Below the pieces are notes generated by a model. It saw only the letters and a list, made by a program, of their open reading frames with translations, did no database searches and had not been told where the DNA came from. A stretch of 64,000 bases of DNA from assembly GCA_019801415.1 (NCBI GenBank), contig JAHVJD010000006.1:245373-309372 (forward strand), given 5' to 3'. This DNA is from Nocardioides marinus. Lineage in GTDB: Bacteria; Pseudomonadota; Alphaproteobacteria; Rhodobacterales; Rhodobacteraceae. Shown here piece by piece: positions 52,373 through 61,009 of this stretch (its first letter is position 1; each line of letters starts with the position of its first letter). Position numbers and translations under genes: made by a program.

Positions 52373-52589
52373 AGTCAGGATGCATTGATTTTCAACGCGC
52401 TGCGTGACTCACGGCTCGGAAATCACTGCCGTGACATCAGCGCCCTTTAATGGCTGACCTGCGCGCAAATGGCTGTGCTTGCCCCTTTCTTCCCGAAGCC
52501 ACACGGCAAGTCACGGGTGGGTAATAGACAGGTTCCGAGTGGGCATCTCTGCATTGGTCGCGATAGATTGTGATGGCGGGATCCGCCGC

Positions 52590-52765
52590 GGGAATGTGGT
52601 CCGAAAAAGACGCTTCACGGCTCATGAAAGCGTTGGGGTGAGAAAAGCATCTTCGCGCAGATGAAGATCGCACTGGCCGCCGAGCACGGCGAGGAAGAGA
52701 CCGTGATCGTAGACGCGACCTATTTGAAGGCGCATCGCACTGCGACCGGCAACTGTTGGTCATGA
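52590..52765 (+). pseudogene. IS5-family (IS427-like) transposase relic, N-terminal part
   Basis: In one frame the plus strand reads ECGPKKTLHGS, a TGA, then KRWGEKSIFAQMKIALAAEH and EETVIVDATYLKAHRTATG. These match the consecutive YGPxKTLYNRWKRWxxKGIFAxM and DATYLKAHRTA segments of IS427-group transposases. An internal stop at 52625 and loss of everything after HRTATG show that it is a dead fragment. It lies next to the truncated riboswitch. Confidence 0.75.
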
Positions 52766-52837
52766 CTCCTGACCCTAGGTATCCCAGCAGACAAACACGT
52801 TGGCTCTGAGGTACGGTATGCGTGTTCATACATGAAA

Positions 52838-52920
52838 CCGTTCCTGGCCGGATCAGGTTCGATGGGTCAGCGCATTTGCCACTCTCAGCGCCGCACGCGG
52901 GGCACGCCTACGGTAGGGAC
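52838..52920 (-). ncRNA. 3'-truncated TPP riboswitch (thi-box) relic
   Basis: Read on the minus strand from 52920: GTCCCTAC (5' half of stem P1), GCGTGCCCCGCG, then CTGAGA, GACCC and GAACCTGATCCGG in the order of the TPP aptamer core. The expected 3' end (CCGGCG-x-AGGGAC, closing P1) is missing: after CCGGCCAGGAACGG the sequence is unrelated. The GGGG of the P2 5' strand is altered to GGCG. No thiamine gene follows; an IS relic does. It is best read as a broken leader whose operon was lost. Confidence 0.6.
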
Positions 52921-52981
52921 TGAATAGCCGACAGGTTATGACACGTCACCGGCCTGTCAGAGGGAACGGTCGGCGCGGCGC

Positions 52982-53557
52982 TCAGCGCTCTACCCGAATC
53001 TGGTCACTGGCGTGGATCACACCGTCCTGCACGATCCGGCAGAGCACGCCGCGCAGGCGCAGCGGCCGGTTGGGCTTGTGGTTGATCCACGCAAGACTGT
53101 CGGCGCCGTAGCGGTCGCGCCATTTGGCGCAGCCGGTGTTGAACTTGTCCGAAACCTCGAGCACAGCGCTACCCACATGCAGGCGAGTGCCGGTGGGCAG
53201 GTTAGCCTCGCTCATATCGAGGTCTGCTACCATGGTGTCGCCGGGATGCACGGTATGGGTTCGGTCGCGCCAGCACAGGTCCATCACCCGCCGCGGCAGG
53301 ATCGAGACCTGAATGCGCGGGTCCGGGCTGCCGTCGGGCAGGGTCAGCCAGGGAGCTTTCAACCAGCGCTCACCTGTGATGCCGCCTGCCACGGTCAGAT
53401 GCAGCTGCTCCGGAAAGCGACGTTCGCCATAGGCGGGGCGGAAACACAGGCTGTCGATGGCGGCCACGTCGCGCGGGGCCGCCAGAATATGCGGCAGCGC
53501 CGCGTCGCATTCGGCGCGGGTTGCGAAGGCAGAGCGCCTGCTTGGAACTGTGGTCAT
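52982..53557 (-). CDS. MOSC-domain protein
   Basis: A 191-residue protein with a MOSC (molybdenum cofactor sulfurase C-terminal) fold: VSILPRRVMDLCW, a GDTMVADLDMSEANLPTGTRLHVG core and the conserved cysteine in FNTGCAKWRDRYG, then GVLCRIVQDG. MOSC proteins carry sulfur on that cysteine or act in molybdenum-cofactor enzymes such as YiiM/YcbX. The start at 53557 has GGAGGG upstream. It follows bioY by 26 bases, so it is probably in the biotin-transport operon, but the functional link is unclear. Confidence 0.85.
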   Translation of the reverse strand: MTTVPSRRSAFATRAECDAALPHILAAPRDVAAIDSLCFRPAYGERRFPEQLHLTVAGGITGERWLKAPWLTLPDGSPDPRIQVSILPRRVMDLCWRDRTHTVHPGDTMVADLDMSEANLPTGTRLHVGSAVLEVSDKFNTGCAKWRDRYGADSLAWINHKPNRPLRLRGVLCRIVQDGVIHASDQIRVER

Positions 53558-53583
53558 CTGGCTGCCCTCCGCCGGCCCGTAGG

Positions 53584-54132
53584 TCAACTGCGCGACAATA
53601 CGCTGGACGGCCGGGCCTTGTACAGCGCGCCGGTGATCAGCCCGGCCACCACGGCCTTGATCAGATCCCCCGGCACGAAGGGCGCCATGACGGTCAGCAA
53701 GGACTCCCCCAGACCGGCGGGTTTCATCAGCATGTAATAGGGCACCGCCGCCAGATACATCGCACCGATGCCCCCGATCACAGCTGCGACGATGGCGATC
53801 ACGGTGATATTGCCACGCTGCCAGGTCTGCATCACCAGACCGGCGACAAAGGCCGCCAGTGGGAAGCCGATGTAGAAACCTGCCCAGGGAGTTGTGAACA
53901 CCCCCAATCCGCCGCGACCGCCGGTCAGCAGCGGCAGACCCGCCGCCACCAGCAGCAGAAACAAAAGCACTGCTAGCGCGCCGCGCTTGGCGCCGAGCAC
54001 GGTACCACAGAGCATGACTCCCATGCTTTGGGCGGTGATCGGGATGCCGCTGGCCAGAGTCAGCTTGGGCAAGAGGCCAAGCGCGGCGATCATCGCGGTG
54101 AACAGGGCGATCAGGACGACATTGCGTTCCAT
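53584..54132 (-). CDS. bioY: Biotin transporter S-component BioY
   Basis: A 182-residue six-helix protein with the BioY segments ITAQSMGVMLCGTVLGAKRG, GGRGGLGVFTTPWAGFYIGFPL and PFVPGDLIKAVVAGLI. It binds biotin and joins the BioMN energising module to form an ECF transporter. The ATG at 54132 overlaps no neighbour but lies 1 base from the bioN stop; an upstream in-frame start lies inside bioN. Confidence 0.94.
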   Translation of the reverse strand: MERNVVLIALFTAMIAALGLLPKLTLASGIPITAQSMGVMLCGTVLGAKRGALAVLLFLLLVAAGLPLLTGGRGGLGVFTTPWAGFYIGFPLAAFVAGLVMQTWQRGNITVIAIVAAVIGGIGAMYLAAVPYYMLMKPAGLGESLLTVMAPFVPGDLIKAVVAGLITGALYKARPSSVLSRS

Positions 54133-54133
54133 G

Positions 54134-54751
54134 TCAGGGTTTCTCCTTGGTTTCCAGAATGCCTCCGCGGGCGCGCAATGCGTCGGCCAGGTGGTCGGCA
54201 TCGTCGAGGGCTAGCAGGGTAAAGGGGACCACCACCCGCCATCCGGGGCGGCGGCGGGAGCGGGCGCGCCAGGCGTCTGCCAGGCGCTGGCCGTTGGTGA
54301 TCAATGTGGGTAGCAGGCGGATCACCAGCGCAATCGCCAGTTCCATCGCGCGGGTGTTCAGCCCCAGCCGCCGCAAGGGCGTGGCGAGCCAGCGAAACAC
54401 CGCGATCATCTCGGACAGGGCGGTTGTCATGGTGACCAGATTGGCCAGCCCGACGGTGGTCAGCAGGCGCAGGATGAACTGGACGCCTTCAGCATAGGTG
54501 GCGGTAACGCCATGCCAGAGCGCGAGGATCGCCACAAAGGGCCAGAGCACCCGCAGCCGGTCCATGCCGCTGAGGAAAAACCGTTTTCCCGGCAGCGCAT
54601 AAAGGCCCAGCATCGCAAGCGCCGCCAGCGTCTGAAGGCCCAGGTCGCTGAGCATGAACAAGCCAAAGGTGGCCACCGCCAAGAGGCCGAGCTTGACCCC
54701 GGCGGGCCAGTCGTGGGCGCGGGTTCTAACCGGCGAGGTGAGCGAGATCAT
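54134..54751 (-). CDS. bioN: Biotin ECF transporter T-component BioN
   Basis: A 205-residue EcfT-family transmembrane coupling protein. It carries the two ATPase-contacting helices with the A-R-x motif: ADAWRARSRR and ADALRARGG near the C-terminus. GGGAGGGG precedes the ATG at 54751, which lies 26 bases inside the end of bioM. It couples BioM ATP hydrolysis to BioY movement. Confidence 0.9.
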   Translation of the reverse strand: MISLTSPVRTRAHDWPAGVKLGLLAVATFGLFMLSDLGLQTLAALAMLGLYALPGKRFFLSGMDRLRVLWPFVAILALWHGVTATYAEGVQFILRLLTTVGLANLVTMTTALSEMIAVFRWLATPLRRLGLNTRAMELAIALVIRLLPTLITNGQRLADAWRARSRRRPGWRVVVPFTLLALDDADHLADALRARGGILETKEKP

Positions 54752-55448
54752 CTGCCCCTCCCTGATCATGCATCGCAGCCAGATAGGCCGCCATCACCTC
54801 GTCCCGCGGGCCGGACTGGCGCAGCTGCCCCTGATCGATCCAGACCAGATGGTCGTAATCTGCCAGATCTGCCGGGTCGTGGGTGATATGCAGCAGGCTG
54901 CCCTGATAGAGACGCAAGTAGCGGTTCAGCTGCGCCTTGGTTGGGATGTCGAGCCCGGCAAAGGGTTCGTCCAGAACCACCAGCCGCGGGTTCATCGCTA
55001 CCACCGCCATCAGGCAGACCAGATGTTTCTGCCCCTGCGACAGGGTATTCACATAGGCCTCCTGCCAGTGTTGCAGCCCAAAGCGGGCCAACACCGCGGC
55101 GGCGGCAGTTTTGGCCTCGGCCTTGCTCTGGCCCTGCTGTTCGAGCCCAAAGGCCAGCTCCTCGCCGACGGTCGGGAAAATGATCTGATGCTCGGGGTTC
55201 TGAAACAGAATGCCGACCTCATCCAGCGCGGCGCGGCGGTCGCGGGCGAGGTCATGTCCGTTGACGCGAATCTCGCCGCTGCTGGGACGGGTCAGACCGG
55301 CGATCAGGCGGGCCAGAGTTGATTTGCCGGAGCCATTGCGCCCAACGATCCCGATCCGGCGCTGGCACAGGTCCAGGGTCAGGCCGTGCAGGATGGTCTT
55401 GCCTTCGACGGTAAAGACGAGGTCGCAAAGCTCGATCCGGCTGGTCAT
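54726..55448 (-). CDS. bioM: Biotin ECF transporter ATPase BioM
   Basis: A 240-residue ABC ATPase of the ECF type: Walker A GRNGSGKST, Q-loop FQNPEHQIIFPTV (the NPE/Q form typical of ECF ATPases), signature LSQGQKHLVCLM and Walker B LVVLDEPFAGLD. It is the first gene of bioM-bioN-bioY-MOSC on the minus strand. No riboswitch or clear BioR box is seen upstream, where the hexanucleotide repeat begins about 110 bases away. Confidence 0.93.
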   Translation of the reverse strand: MTSRIELCDLVFTVEGKTILHGLTLDLCQRRIGIVGRNGSGKSTLARLIAGLTRPSSGEIRVNGHDLARDRRAALDEVGILFQNPEHQIIFPTVGEELAFGLEQQGQSKAEAKTAAAAVLARFGLQHWQEAYVNTLSQGQKHLVCLMAVVAMNPRLVVLDEPFAGLDIPTKAQLNRYLRLYQGSLLHITHDPADLADYDHLVWIDQGQLRQSGPRDEVMAAYLAAMHDQGGADDLAHLAG

Positions 55449-55557
55449 GGTTTCTGGTCTTCCCGCTGCCTCTCAATCTGGGGCGGAGCCTTGGACTGCG
55501 GCTGCGCAAATATCAAGCATTTCCTGCTCTAAGGCGCCGCAGCTTCGGCAGATCTGT

Positions 55558-55635
55558 TGCTGATGCTGATGCTGATGCTGATGCTGATGCTGATGCTGAT
55601 GCTGATGCTGATGCTGATGCTGATGCTGATGCTGA
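55558..55635. repeat. (TGCTGA)13 hexanucleotide tandem repeat
   Basis: Thirteen perfect copies of TGCTGA cover 78 bases without interruption. On the minus strand two overlapping frames through it would encode runs of Ser-Ile and Ala-Ser, but neither frame resembles a protein outside the repeat. A perfect array of this length is prone to slippage, always in steps of two codons. It lies upstream of bioM, in a stretch of recombination relics. Confidence 0.95.
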
Positions 55636-55859
55636 GGATGGCAGTGTCAGCCTGTTGAAGGGCAGCGCCAGCCGCAAAGTAACCACGGTAGCTGCTATTC
55701 GTATGACTACCAGCGGCTGGGAAGTGAGATGGTGGAGCGTCACATTGGCTAGGATAGCGCCGAGCTGCTTGCCCGGCAGGAACAGGAGGTTGAGATCGGC
55801 CGATCCCGCAAGACAAAAGGGCGCGAGCAGTCGCCACTCCACTAGGGTGTAAGGGGAAC
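55636..55859. other. Degenerate sequence without a recognisable gene
   Basis: Short peptide-like stretches such as ELLARQEQEVEIGRSRKTKG can be read on the plus strand but are broken by stops at short intervals. This is probably decayed mobile-element sequence continuous with the recombinase relic downstream. Confidence 0.35.
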
Positions 55860-56048
55860 ACGTCGCTAGAGCTGACCCTTGAGGGCGACTTGGCCGGGCT
55901 GCTGCGGCTGGCGGCGAGTGCGGAAGGCCGGGACACAGAGAAAGCCCCGAACGGTTCATCCGAAGCCTTAGATATTTCAGGTGAAAGAGTGTTGGCTGCG
56001 GGAGCGTGCAACCGCCGTATCCTGCCTAACCTCTCCGGCCTCATTTAA
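55860..56048 (+). pseudogene. Probable serine-recombinase C-terminal relic
   Basis: A 62-codon open stretch reads SLELTLEGDLAGLLRLA, then AEGRDTEKAPNGSSEA and ends at TAA 56046. The LELTLEGDLAGLLRLA element resembles the C-terminal end of large serine recombinases found in Rhodobacteraceae. No catalytic domain remains upstream. The assignment rests on this one motif. The following bases up to the MFS gene (56049-56276) show nothing recognisable. Confidence 0.42.
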
Positions 56049-56276
56049 ACCCATTGTATTACAAAGCTAAAGCTCCCCTTGCTCCGAGAGCGGTACAAAC
56101 AACCTTCTCAGACATTCAGTTGAGGTTACATGCAGCACTCCGAAAACAGACGCTGACTTTCGCCGCAGGCGTAGCAGCTAAGCTGCGGGCGGATGGCAGT
56201 GATGCGGGACGAACCGATGTTCACCGATCTGGTGCGACAGCCTGATTGTCCGGTGGGACAGCGCGGACGAAAGGTA

Positions 56277-57590
56277 TCATTGCGTCGGAGGCGAGTTCGA
56301 CCAGCGCCTTATTTGACGAGCAAGCAGCATCGCAAGAATCGTGGCGATCCCGAGACTTAGCGTTCCAACGATCCAGGAAATAGCTACCCCTGCGGTCTCC
56401 CCGATCCAACCGAGAGCAAGCAGGCCTGCCATCGCGCCCAACTGTTTGAGAAGGGATTGGACTGATAGGATTGTAGAGCGCCGGTGATCTGGCACCCGGG
56501 CATGGAGGATGGTCGCAGCGGGCGACTCGGACAGTCCAAGCACCACTGAGAAGAGCAGGAAGACTCCGACGAAGCCCGCAAGAGAGGTCTGCAAGGCCAA
56601 GGCGATCTGGCAAACGGCAAGTGCCGCGATCACGACCGCGAGCATAAGCGCATGACGACGCCTGAAGAGACGCCCCACCGGGCCGGCAAAGCTCGCGCCA
56701 ACGGCGATTGCCAGAAAGTAACCTGCCGTCAGGAGCCCGACCACTGCGGCGGCGCGCTCGGGATCGAGCATGGCCTGCACGACAATGGGCCACAGCACCT
56801 CGACCGGATTGGTCGCGAAGAGCATGAGCGCCAGAACGACAAGGAGCACAAGGAGCGTCCGGTCGGAGACAGCCAGCCGCATCCCGTCGCGGATCGTGCG
56901 CGGCACTGCGCGGACTTCATGCAGGACGACGGATACGCTTAAGGGTCTAGGCCGTTCACGAACGAGCAGAACAGTGTAGGCGATCACTGCCACCGTCAGC
57001 CCGAGGCCCACAGCATATGAAACGTCATAGACAGTCTGGCCGATCAGCGGGGCCGACGGTTTGTTGCTTGTGACGAGGCCGGGCAGCACACCACCCACAA
57101 TCGCCCCCAACCCTAATCCCGCGAAGTTGGCTGTCTGCGCTCGCGCGAGGAGCGGCTGGACTTCGGCTCCGGGAGCGTGCTGGCGCAGTCCTTCCACGTA
57201 CCAGGCATCCAGTGTGCCTGAACGCAGAGCGCGCCCTAGCCCAACCAATGCGAATGACGCAGCGAGCGGCCAGAACGCCTTGGACAAAAGGAAAACGGCG
57301 GAGGCTGCAACGCTCGCAACTGTGGCGATCAGGAAAACAGGCTTGCGCCCCAGCCCGTCGGCCAGCCCACCGAAGGGCAGTTCCGTCATCAACACCACTG
57401 CGGCGTATACGGCGAAAAGCGCCCCGATCTCGCCGACGCCCAGACCTCGCTCCTGCAGCGCGAGGGCCGTTACGGCAACCGTCACGCCCATGGCAAAACG
57501 GTCGAGAAATTGGTGCCCTTGGAAGAGATACACATGCCGACGCGCTGAAGGCGGTAGCTCTACAAAGGGAATATCTGCGTCAGACACCAT
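56277..57590 (-). CDS. Major facilitator superfamily transporter
   Basis: A 437-residue 12-helix MFS protein. The loop-2/3 motif appears as LPFGGLADGLGRKPVFL, and a degenerate repeat as GPVGRLFRRRHALML. The N-terminus is cytoplasmic (HVYLFQGHQFLDRFAMGVT). Its closest general type is the drug/metabolite efflux group, but no substrate can be named. It stands alone between recombination relics and the RTX gene, without an adjacent regulator. Confidence 0.88.
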   Translation of the reverse strand: MVSDADIPFVELPPSARRHVYLFQGHQFLDRFAMGVTVAVTALALQERGLGVGEIGALFAVYAAVVLMTELPFGGLADGLGRKPVFLIATVASVAASAVFLLSKAFWPLAASFALVGLGRALRSGTLDAWYVEGLRQHAPGAEVQPLLARAQTANFAGLGLGAIVGGVLPGLVTSNKPSAPLIGQTVYDVSYAVGLGLTVAVIAYTVLLVRERPRPLSVSVVLHEVRAVPRTIRDGMRLAVSDRTLLVLLVVLALMLFATNPVEVLWPIVVQAMLDPERAAAVVGLLTAGYFLAIAVGASFAGPVGRLFRRRHALMLAVVIAALAVCQIALALQTSLAGFVGVFLLFSVVLGLSESPAATILHARVPDHRRSTILSVQSLLKQLGAMAGLLALGWIGETAGVAISWIVGTLSLGIATILAMLLARQIRRWSNSPPTQ

Positions 57591-58010
57591 GTCCGAGAAC
57601 TTCGGTCACACAGGAACATAGTGCAACCGTCATTACCACGCATTCGCCAATCGCCACACTAATGCAGGCCGCAGTATCCAATGGGTGCGGGCTCATCTCT
57701 GCTTTGGGGCGGCGCAGCAAGGGCGCCATGAGGTCGATGGCAGCCAGGACAGCCGACGATCGTAAAGGAGAGCTATCGGGGCGCGTACCAAATTTCGGAG
57801 GTCGTTAGTTCTATAGCCGAGGGCACCGACTTTTAGAGCCGAAGCGAACTGGATCGGAAATTCGTCTCAGACGATAGCAATGCAAAAGTCGCAGTCTATT
57901 TTCCAAAATCGCCCTTAAGATGTAATTTGTTCCGTGCGCCTATATGTGCCCCGTCAGCGGCGCCAATGCGGAAGGTCTAACAGTGCTTCAATCGTGAATG
58001 GATTTAGAAT
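57591..58010. other. 420-base intergenic region, no gene seen
   Basis: This region separates the divergent MFS and RTX genes. Frames crossing it on either strand lack family resemblance or a good ribosome-binding site. Base composition becomes more AT-rich toward 57900, as expected for the promoter of the RTX gene. Confidence 0.5.
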
Positions 58011-59024
58011 ATGGAATTGTTAATCCTAGGCTTGCTCGGACTTGCCGCAGGCAGCTTTGCCCTATTTGACAATGGCGACGATCCTGTGGAAGCCCCGGAC
58101 GACTCCTCCGGGGAAGCTCCCGATCCAACCACCTTTGTAACTGATGGTTCCAATCTCATCGGCACCGCGGAAGACGACATTTTCGTTCTGAACCAGAACG
58201 CCTCCGGCCCTTTAGAAACTACCATTGATAGCGGCGACGGGGACGACATTATTGATCTGTCAGGCTGGCCTGACAGTGATGCCTCTGTCTCCGCTGACGT
58301 GTCAGGCGGTGCGGGCAATGACCAGATTTCTGGCTTTTCCGAGGGCACAATCTCCGGCGGCCAGGGCAATGATACGATTACAAGTGAACTTCTCGGTGGG
58401 ACCGTTCACGGGGACGACGGCGATGACCAGATCGAAATTCTTTCGGAGGCGTCAGATATAGCCCTGGTTTTCGGAGGAGCGGGCAATGATACGATTGACG
58501 GCCTTGGATCTGACAACATCCGCATACATGGTGGCGAGGGCGATGATGTTTTACACACACGCGGTGCTCCAAGTTCAGGGGCAGGCTACGAGATCTCGTC
58601 GAACGGTGGCGATGGAAACGACACGCTCCATCATGACATCCACTATCTACCCATGGAACAATTCGAGACAACCCCCGTGAATCTGGCCGGCGGATCAGGG
58701 GAAGATACATTTGAGATTTCATTTGTGAATGAAAGTGGCTCAGGCAATTCGGCAGATGATGACAGCAATCCACTGCAAGAAACCGCTATTGCATTGACTG
58801 ATTTCGAACCCGGCGTTGATCAACTCAACATCAATCTTGGTGACATCGTGGAATATGATAGCCTGACGGCCGAAATGGAGGAAGTCGGCGAATTGATCCT
58901 CACCCTCAGCGGATCAGACGCCCTACCTGACCAGCAGTTCCGCATCACCGGCGCAGGATTGACACTCGACGACGTCAACTTTTTGGGCCGCGATGTGGTG
59001 CTACACGCCAACGTGATTGCCTGA
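58011..59024 (+). CDS. RTX-like calcium-binding repeat protein
   Basis: A 337-residue acidic protein with a hydrophobic N-terminus (LLILGLLGLAAGSFALF) and about eight nonapeptide-like GGxGxDxU repeats between residues 75 and 245 (SGDGDDIIDLSG, SGGAGNDQISG, SGGQGNDTITS, FGGAGNDTIDG, HGGEGDDVLHT, NGGDGNDTLHH). Such repeats fold into a calcium-bound beta-roll after export, usually by a type I system. No catalytic domain and no type I secretion genes are nearby, so it may be a small matrix or surface protein. Confidence 0.85.
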   Translation: MELLILGLLGLAAGSFALFDNGDDPVEAPDDSSGEAPDPTTFVTDGSNLIGTAEDDIFVLNQNASGPLETTIDSGDGDDIIDLSGWPDSDASVSADVSGGAGNDQISGFSEGTISGGQGNDTITSELLGGTVHGDDGDDQIEILSEASDIALVFGGAGNDTIDGLGSDNIRIHGGEGDDVLHTRGAPSSGAGYEISSNGGDGNDTLHHDIHYLPMEQFETTPVNLAGGSGEDTFEISFVNESGSGNSADDDSNPLQETAIALTDFEPGVDQLNINLGDIVEYDSLTAEMEEVGELILTLSGSDALPDQQFRITGAGLTLDDVNFLGRDVVLHANVIA

Positions 59025-59202
59025 CCGCAAAGGACCCTTAGCCGCCGCCGCGAATAGTCATGGTTGCTGAGGGCGCGATTGACCGGTCTCAGCCCAATCC
59101 GGACGCGACCGCTACCGTCGTTCGCGGCCGACAGCCTTTGCCGGCTGGGCGGCGAGCAGCCATTCAGTGTGCACAGAACGAGTGACCGCAGTGGCCGCTC
59201 GG

Positions 59203-60957
59203 TCAGGCGAACTGGCGAGCCGACCGGTCGGACCGGGGTCCGGGATCGGCAAGCTTGCAGACAGCTTCGTGTTGGCTAAGGAAAACGTCGCCGCTAAGCT
59301 CTTCGAGGAAATGGCTGCGCTTCAACCGATCCATCACCGGGCCTTTCACTTCGCTCAAATGCAGCCGGACCCCCGCGTCATTCAGCCGGGTGTTGATTGT
59401 TTCGAGCGATTCCAGCGCTGAAAGATCGATCTCGTTCACCGCCGAGAACATCAAGACAACGTCCGTCAACTCAGCCTTTTCGGCCGCAAAACGCGAGAGT
59501 TGGTCCTCCAGAAAACGCGCGTTGGGGAAATATAGGCTCTCGTCAATGCGCAGGCTCAACACATGTGGCTGGGTCTCGACCTTATGGCGCAGCACGTTGC
59601 GGAAGTGCTCGGTACCCGGCACCCGGCCCACCACGGCCAGGTGCGGGCGCGACGTCTTGTAAAGATGCACAAATATCGAGGTCACAACCCCCGCGGTCAC
59701 TCCGGCCTCGACCCCGAGGAGCAGCGTAAGAAGGATCGTCACGCTCACGGCGGCGAAATCGGCATGGCTGAAGGTCCATGCCCGTTTCAGGATCGAGAAA
59801 TCGACAAGGCTCAGCACCGCGACGATAATTGTCGCGGCCAGGGTAGCCTTGGGTAGAAAATAAATCAGCGGTGTCAGGAACAGCGCGGCAAACGCCAGAC
59901 CAACGGCGGTGAACGCCCCGGCGGCCGGTGTCTCGGCTCCCGCATCGGAATTGACGACCGATCGCGAAAATCCCCCGGTAACCGGGAAACCACCCGTGAA
60001 AGCCGCCCCGAGATTGGCACTGCCGAGGCCGATCAACTCTTGGTCCGGATCGATCCGCTGACGCTTCTTGGCGGCGAGGGTCTGCGCGACCGAGATACTT
60101 TCGACGAAGCCGATGATTGATATCAGCAACGCCGGGACAAACAATTGCAGAACCAAATCAGGCGAGACAGTGGGAAAGGTAAGCGGGGGCAAGCTCTGCG
60201 GTACTGCGCCGACGATCTCTACGCCTTTTTCACCCAGCTCAAAAGCCCAGACAGCCAACGTGGTGCCGACAATCGCAAGCACTGGTCCCATCTTGGCGCC
60301 AATACCTGCCAAACGGCGCCCTAGTCCCATGCGTCTCAGCAGTGGTTCAAGCCCACCGCGCACCCAGAACAGGAACGCTGTTGAGGTTACACCCAGCACC
60401 ACCGTTATCAGGTTCACCTCATTTAAATGGGTCCAGAGGCTGACGAGGATTTCAACCAAGGTATGCCCCCCGGCGTCGATCCCCAGAATATGGCGCAGCT
60501 GGCTGGCTGCGATGAGGATCCCCGAAGCGGTGATGAACCCTGCGATGACCGGATGTGACAGGAAATTCGCCAAGAAGCCCAGCCGAAACAGGCCAAGCGC
60601 AAGCAACATCGCCCCAGAGATGAACGCCAGCGTCAACGCCGCGGCAGTATAGCCTGCTGTGCCGCTTTGGGCGATCTCGCCCACCGCCGCCGCCGTCATC
60701 AGCGAGACGACCGCCACCGGCCCCACCGCCAGCGCGCGGCTGGTGCCGAAGATGGCATACAGCACGATGGGCGCAATGGAGGCATAGATCCCCGCCTCGG
60801 GCGGCATTCCTGCCAGCAGCGCATAGGCCAGCGACTGAGGGATCAGCATGATCGTAACGATCACAGCAGCCAACATGTCGCCAGTAAGTTGGCCACGATC
60901 ATATCGGCGTCCCCAGTCGAGGATTGGCAGATATCGGGCAAGCTGAGAGAGGGGCAT
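59203..60957 (-). CDS. SulP-family anion transporter with C-terminal STAS domain
   Basis: A 584-residue SulP/SLC26 transporter: 10-14 membrane helices with the signature VTIMLIPQSLAYALLAGMPPEAGIYASI near residue 35, and a C-terminal STAS domain (about 440-560; VVLMFSAVNEIDLSALESLE). SulP proteins carry sulfate, bicarbonate or other anions. It is the last gene of the minus-strand run downstream of blh, 52 bases away, so it may export sulfite or sulfate made during sulfide detoxification, as proposed for bigR operons. Confidence 0.9.
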   Translation of the reverse strand: MPLSQLARYLPILDWGRRYDRGQLTGDMLAAVIVTIMLIPQSLAYALLAGMPPEAGIYASIAPIVLYAIFGTSRALAVGPVAVVSLMTAAAVGEIAQSGTAGYTAAALTLAFISGAMLLALGLFRLGFLANFLSHPVIAGFITASGILIAASQLRHILGIDAGGHTLVEILVSLWTHLNEVNLITVVLGVTSTAFLFWVRGGLEPLLRRMGLGRRLAGIGAKMGPVLAIVGTTLAVWAFELGEKGVEIVGAVPQSLPPLTFPTVSPDLVLQLFVPALLISIIGFVESISVAQTLAAKKRQRIDPDQELIGLGSANLGAAFTGGFPVTGGFSRSVVNSDAGAETPAAGAFTAVGLAFAALFLTPLIYFLPKATLAATIIVAVLSLVDFSILKRAWTFSHADFAAVSVTILLTLLLGVEAGVTAGVVTSIFVHLYKTSRPHLAVVGRVPGTEHFRNVLRHKVETQPHVLSLRIDESLYFPNARFLEDQLSRFAAEKAELTDVVLMFSAVNEIDLSALESLETINTRLNDAGVRLHLSEVKGPVMDRLKRSHFLEELSGDVFLSQHEAVCKLADPGPRSDRSARQFA

Positions 60958-61009
60958 TTCACGCTATCCGTCAGAAGCAGGACCGCCCCGAAGGACAGCC
61001 CGTTCGCGC

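Noticed and set aside
52437..52829. 130-codon minus-strand frame in the IS/riboswitch gap, as a possible thiamine gene
   Set aside because: No resemblance to thiamine proteins, no ribosome-binding site, and the frame is antisense to the transposase relic.
55558..55635. Possible CRISPR array
   Set aside because: The unit is six bases with no spacers, so it is a microsatellite; no cas genes are present in the window.
55513..56044. Two minus-strand frames encoding long Ser-Ile and Ala-Ser runs
   Set aside because: The runs are translations of the TGCTGA repeat; flanking residues show no protein character and no ribosome-binding site was found.
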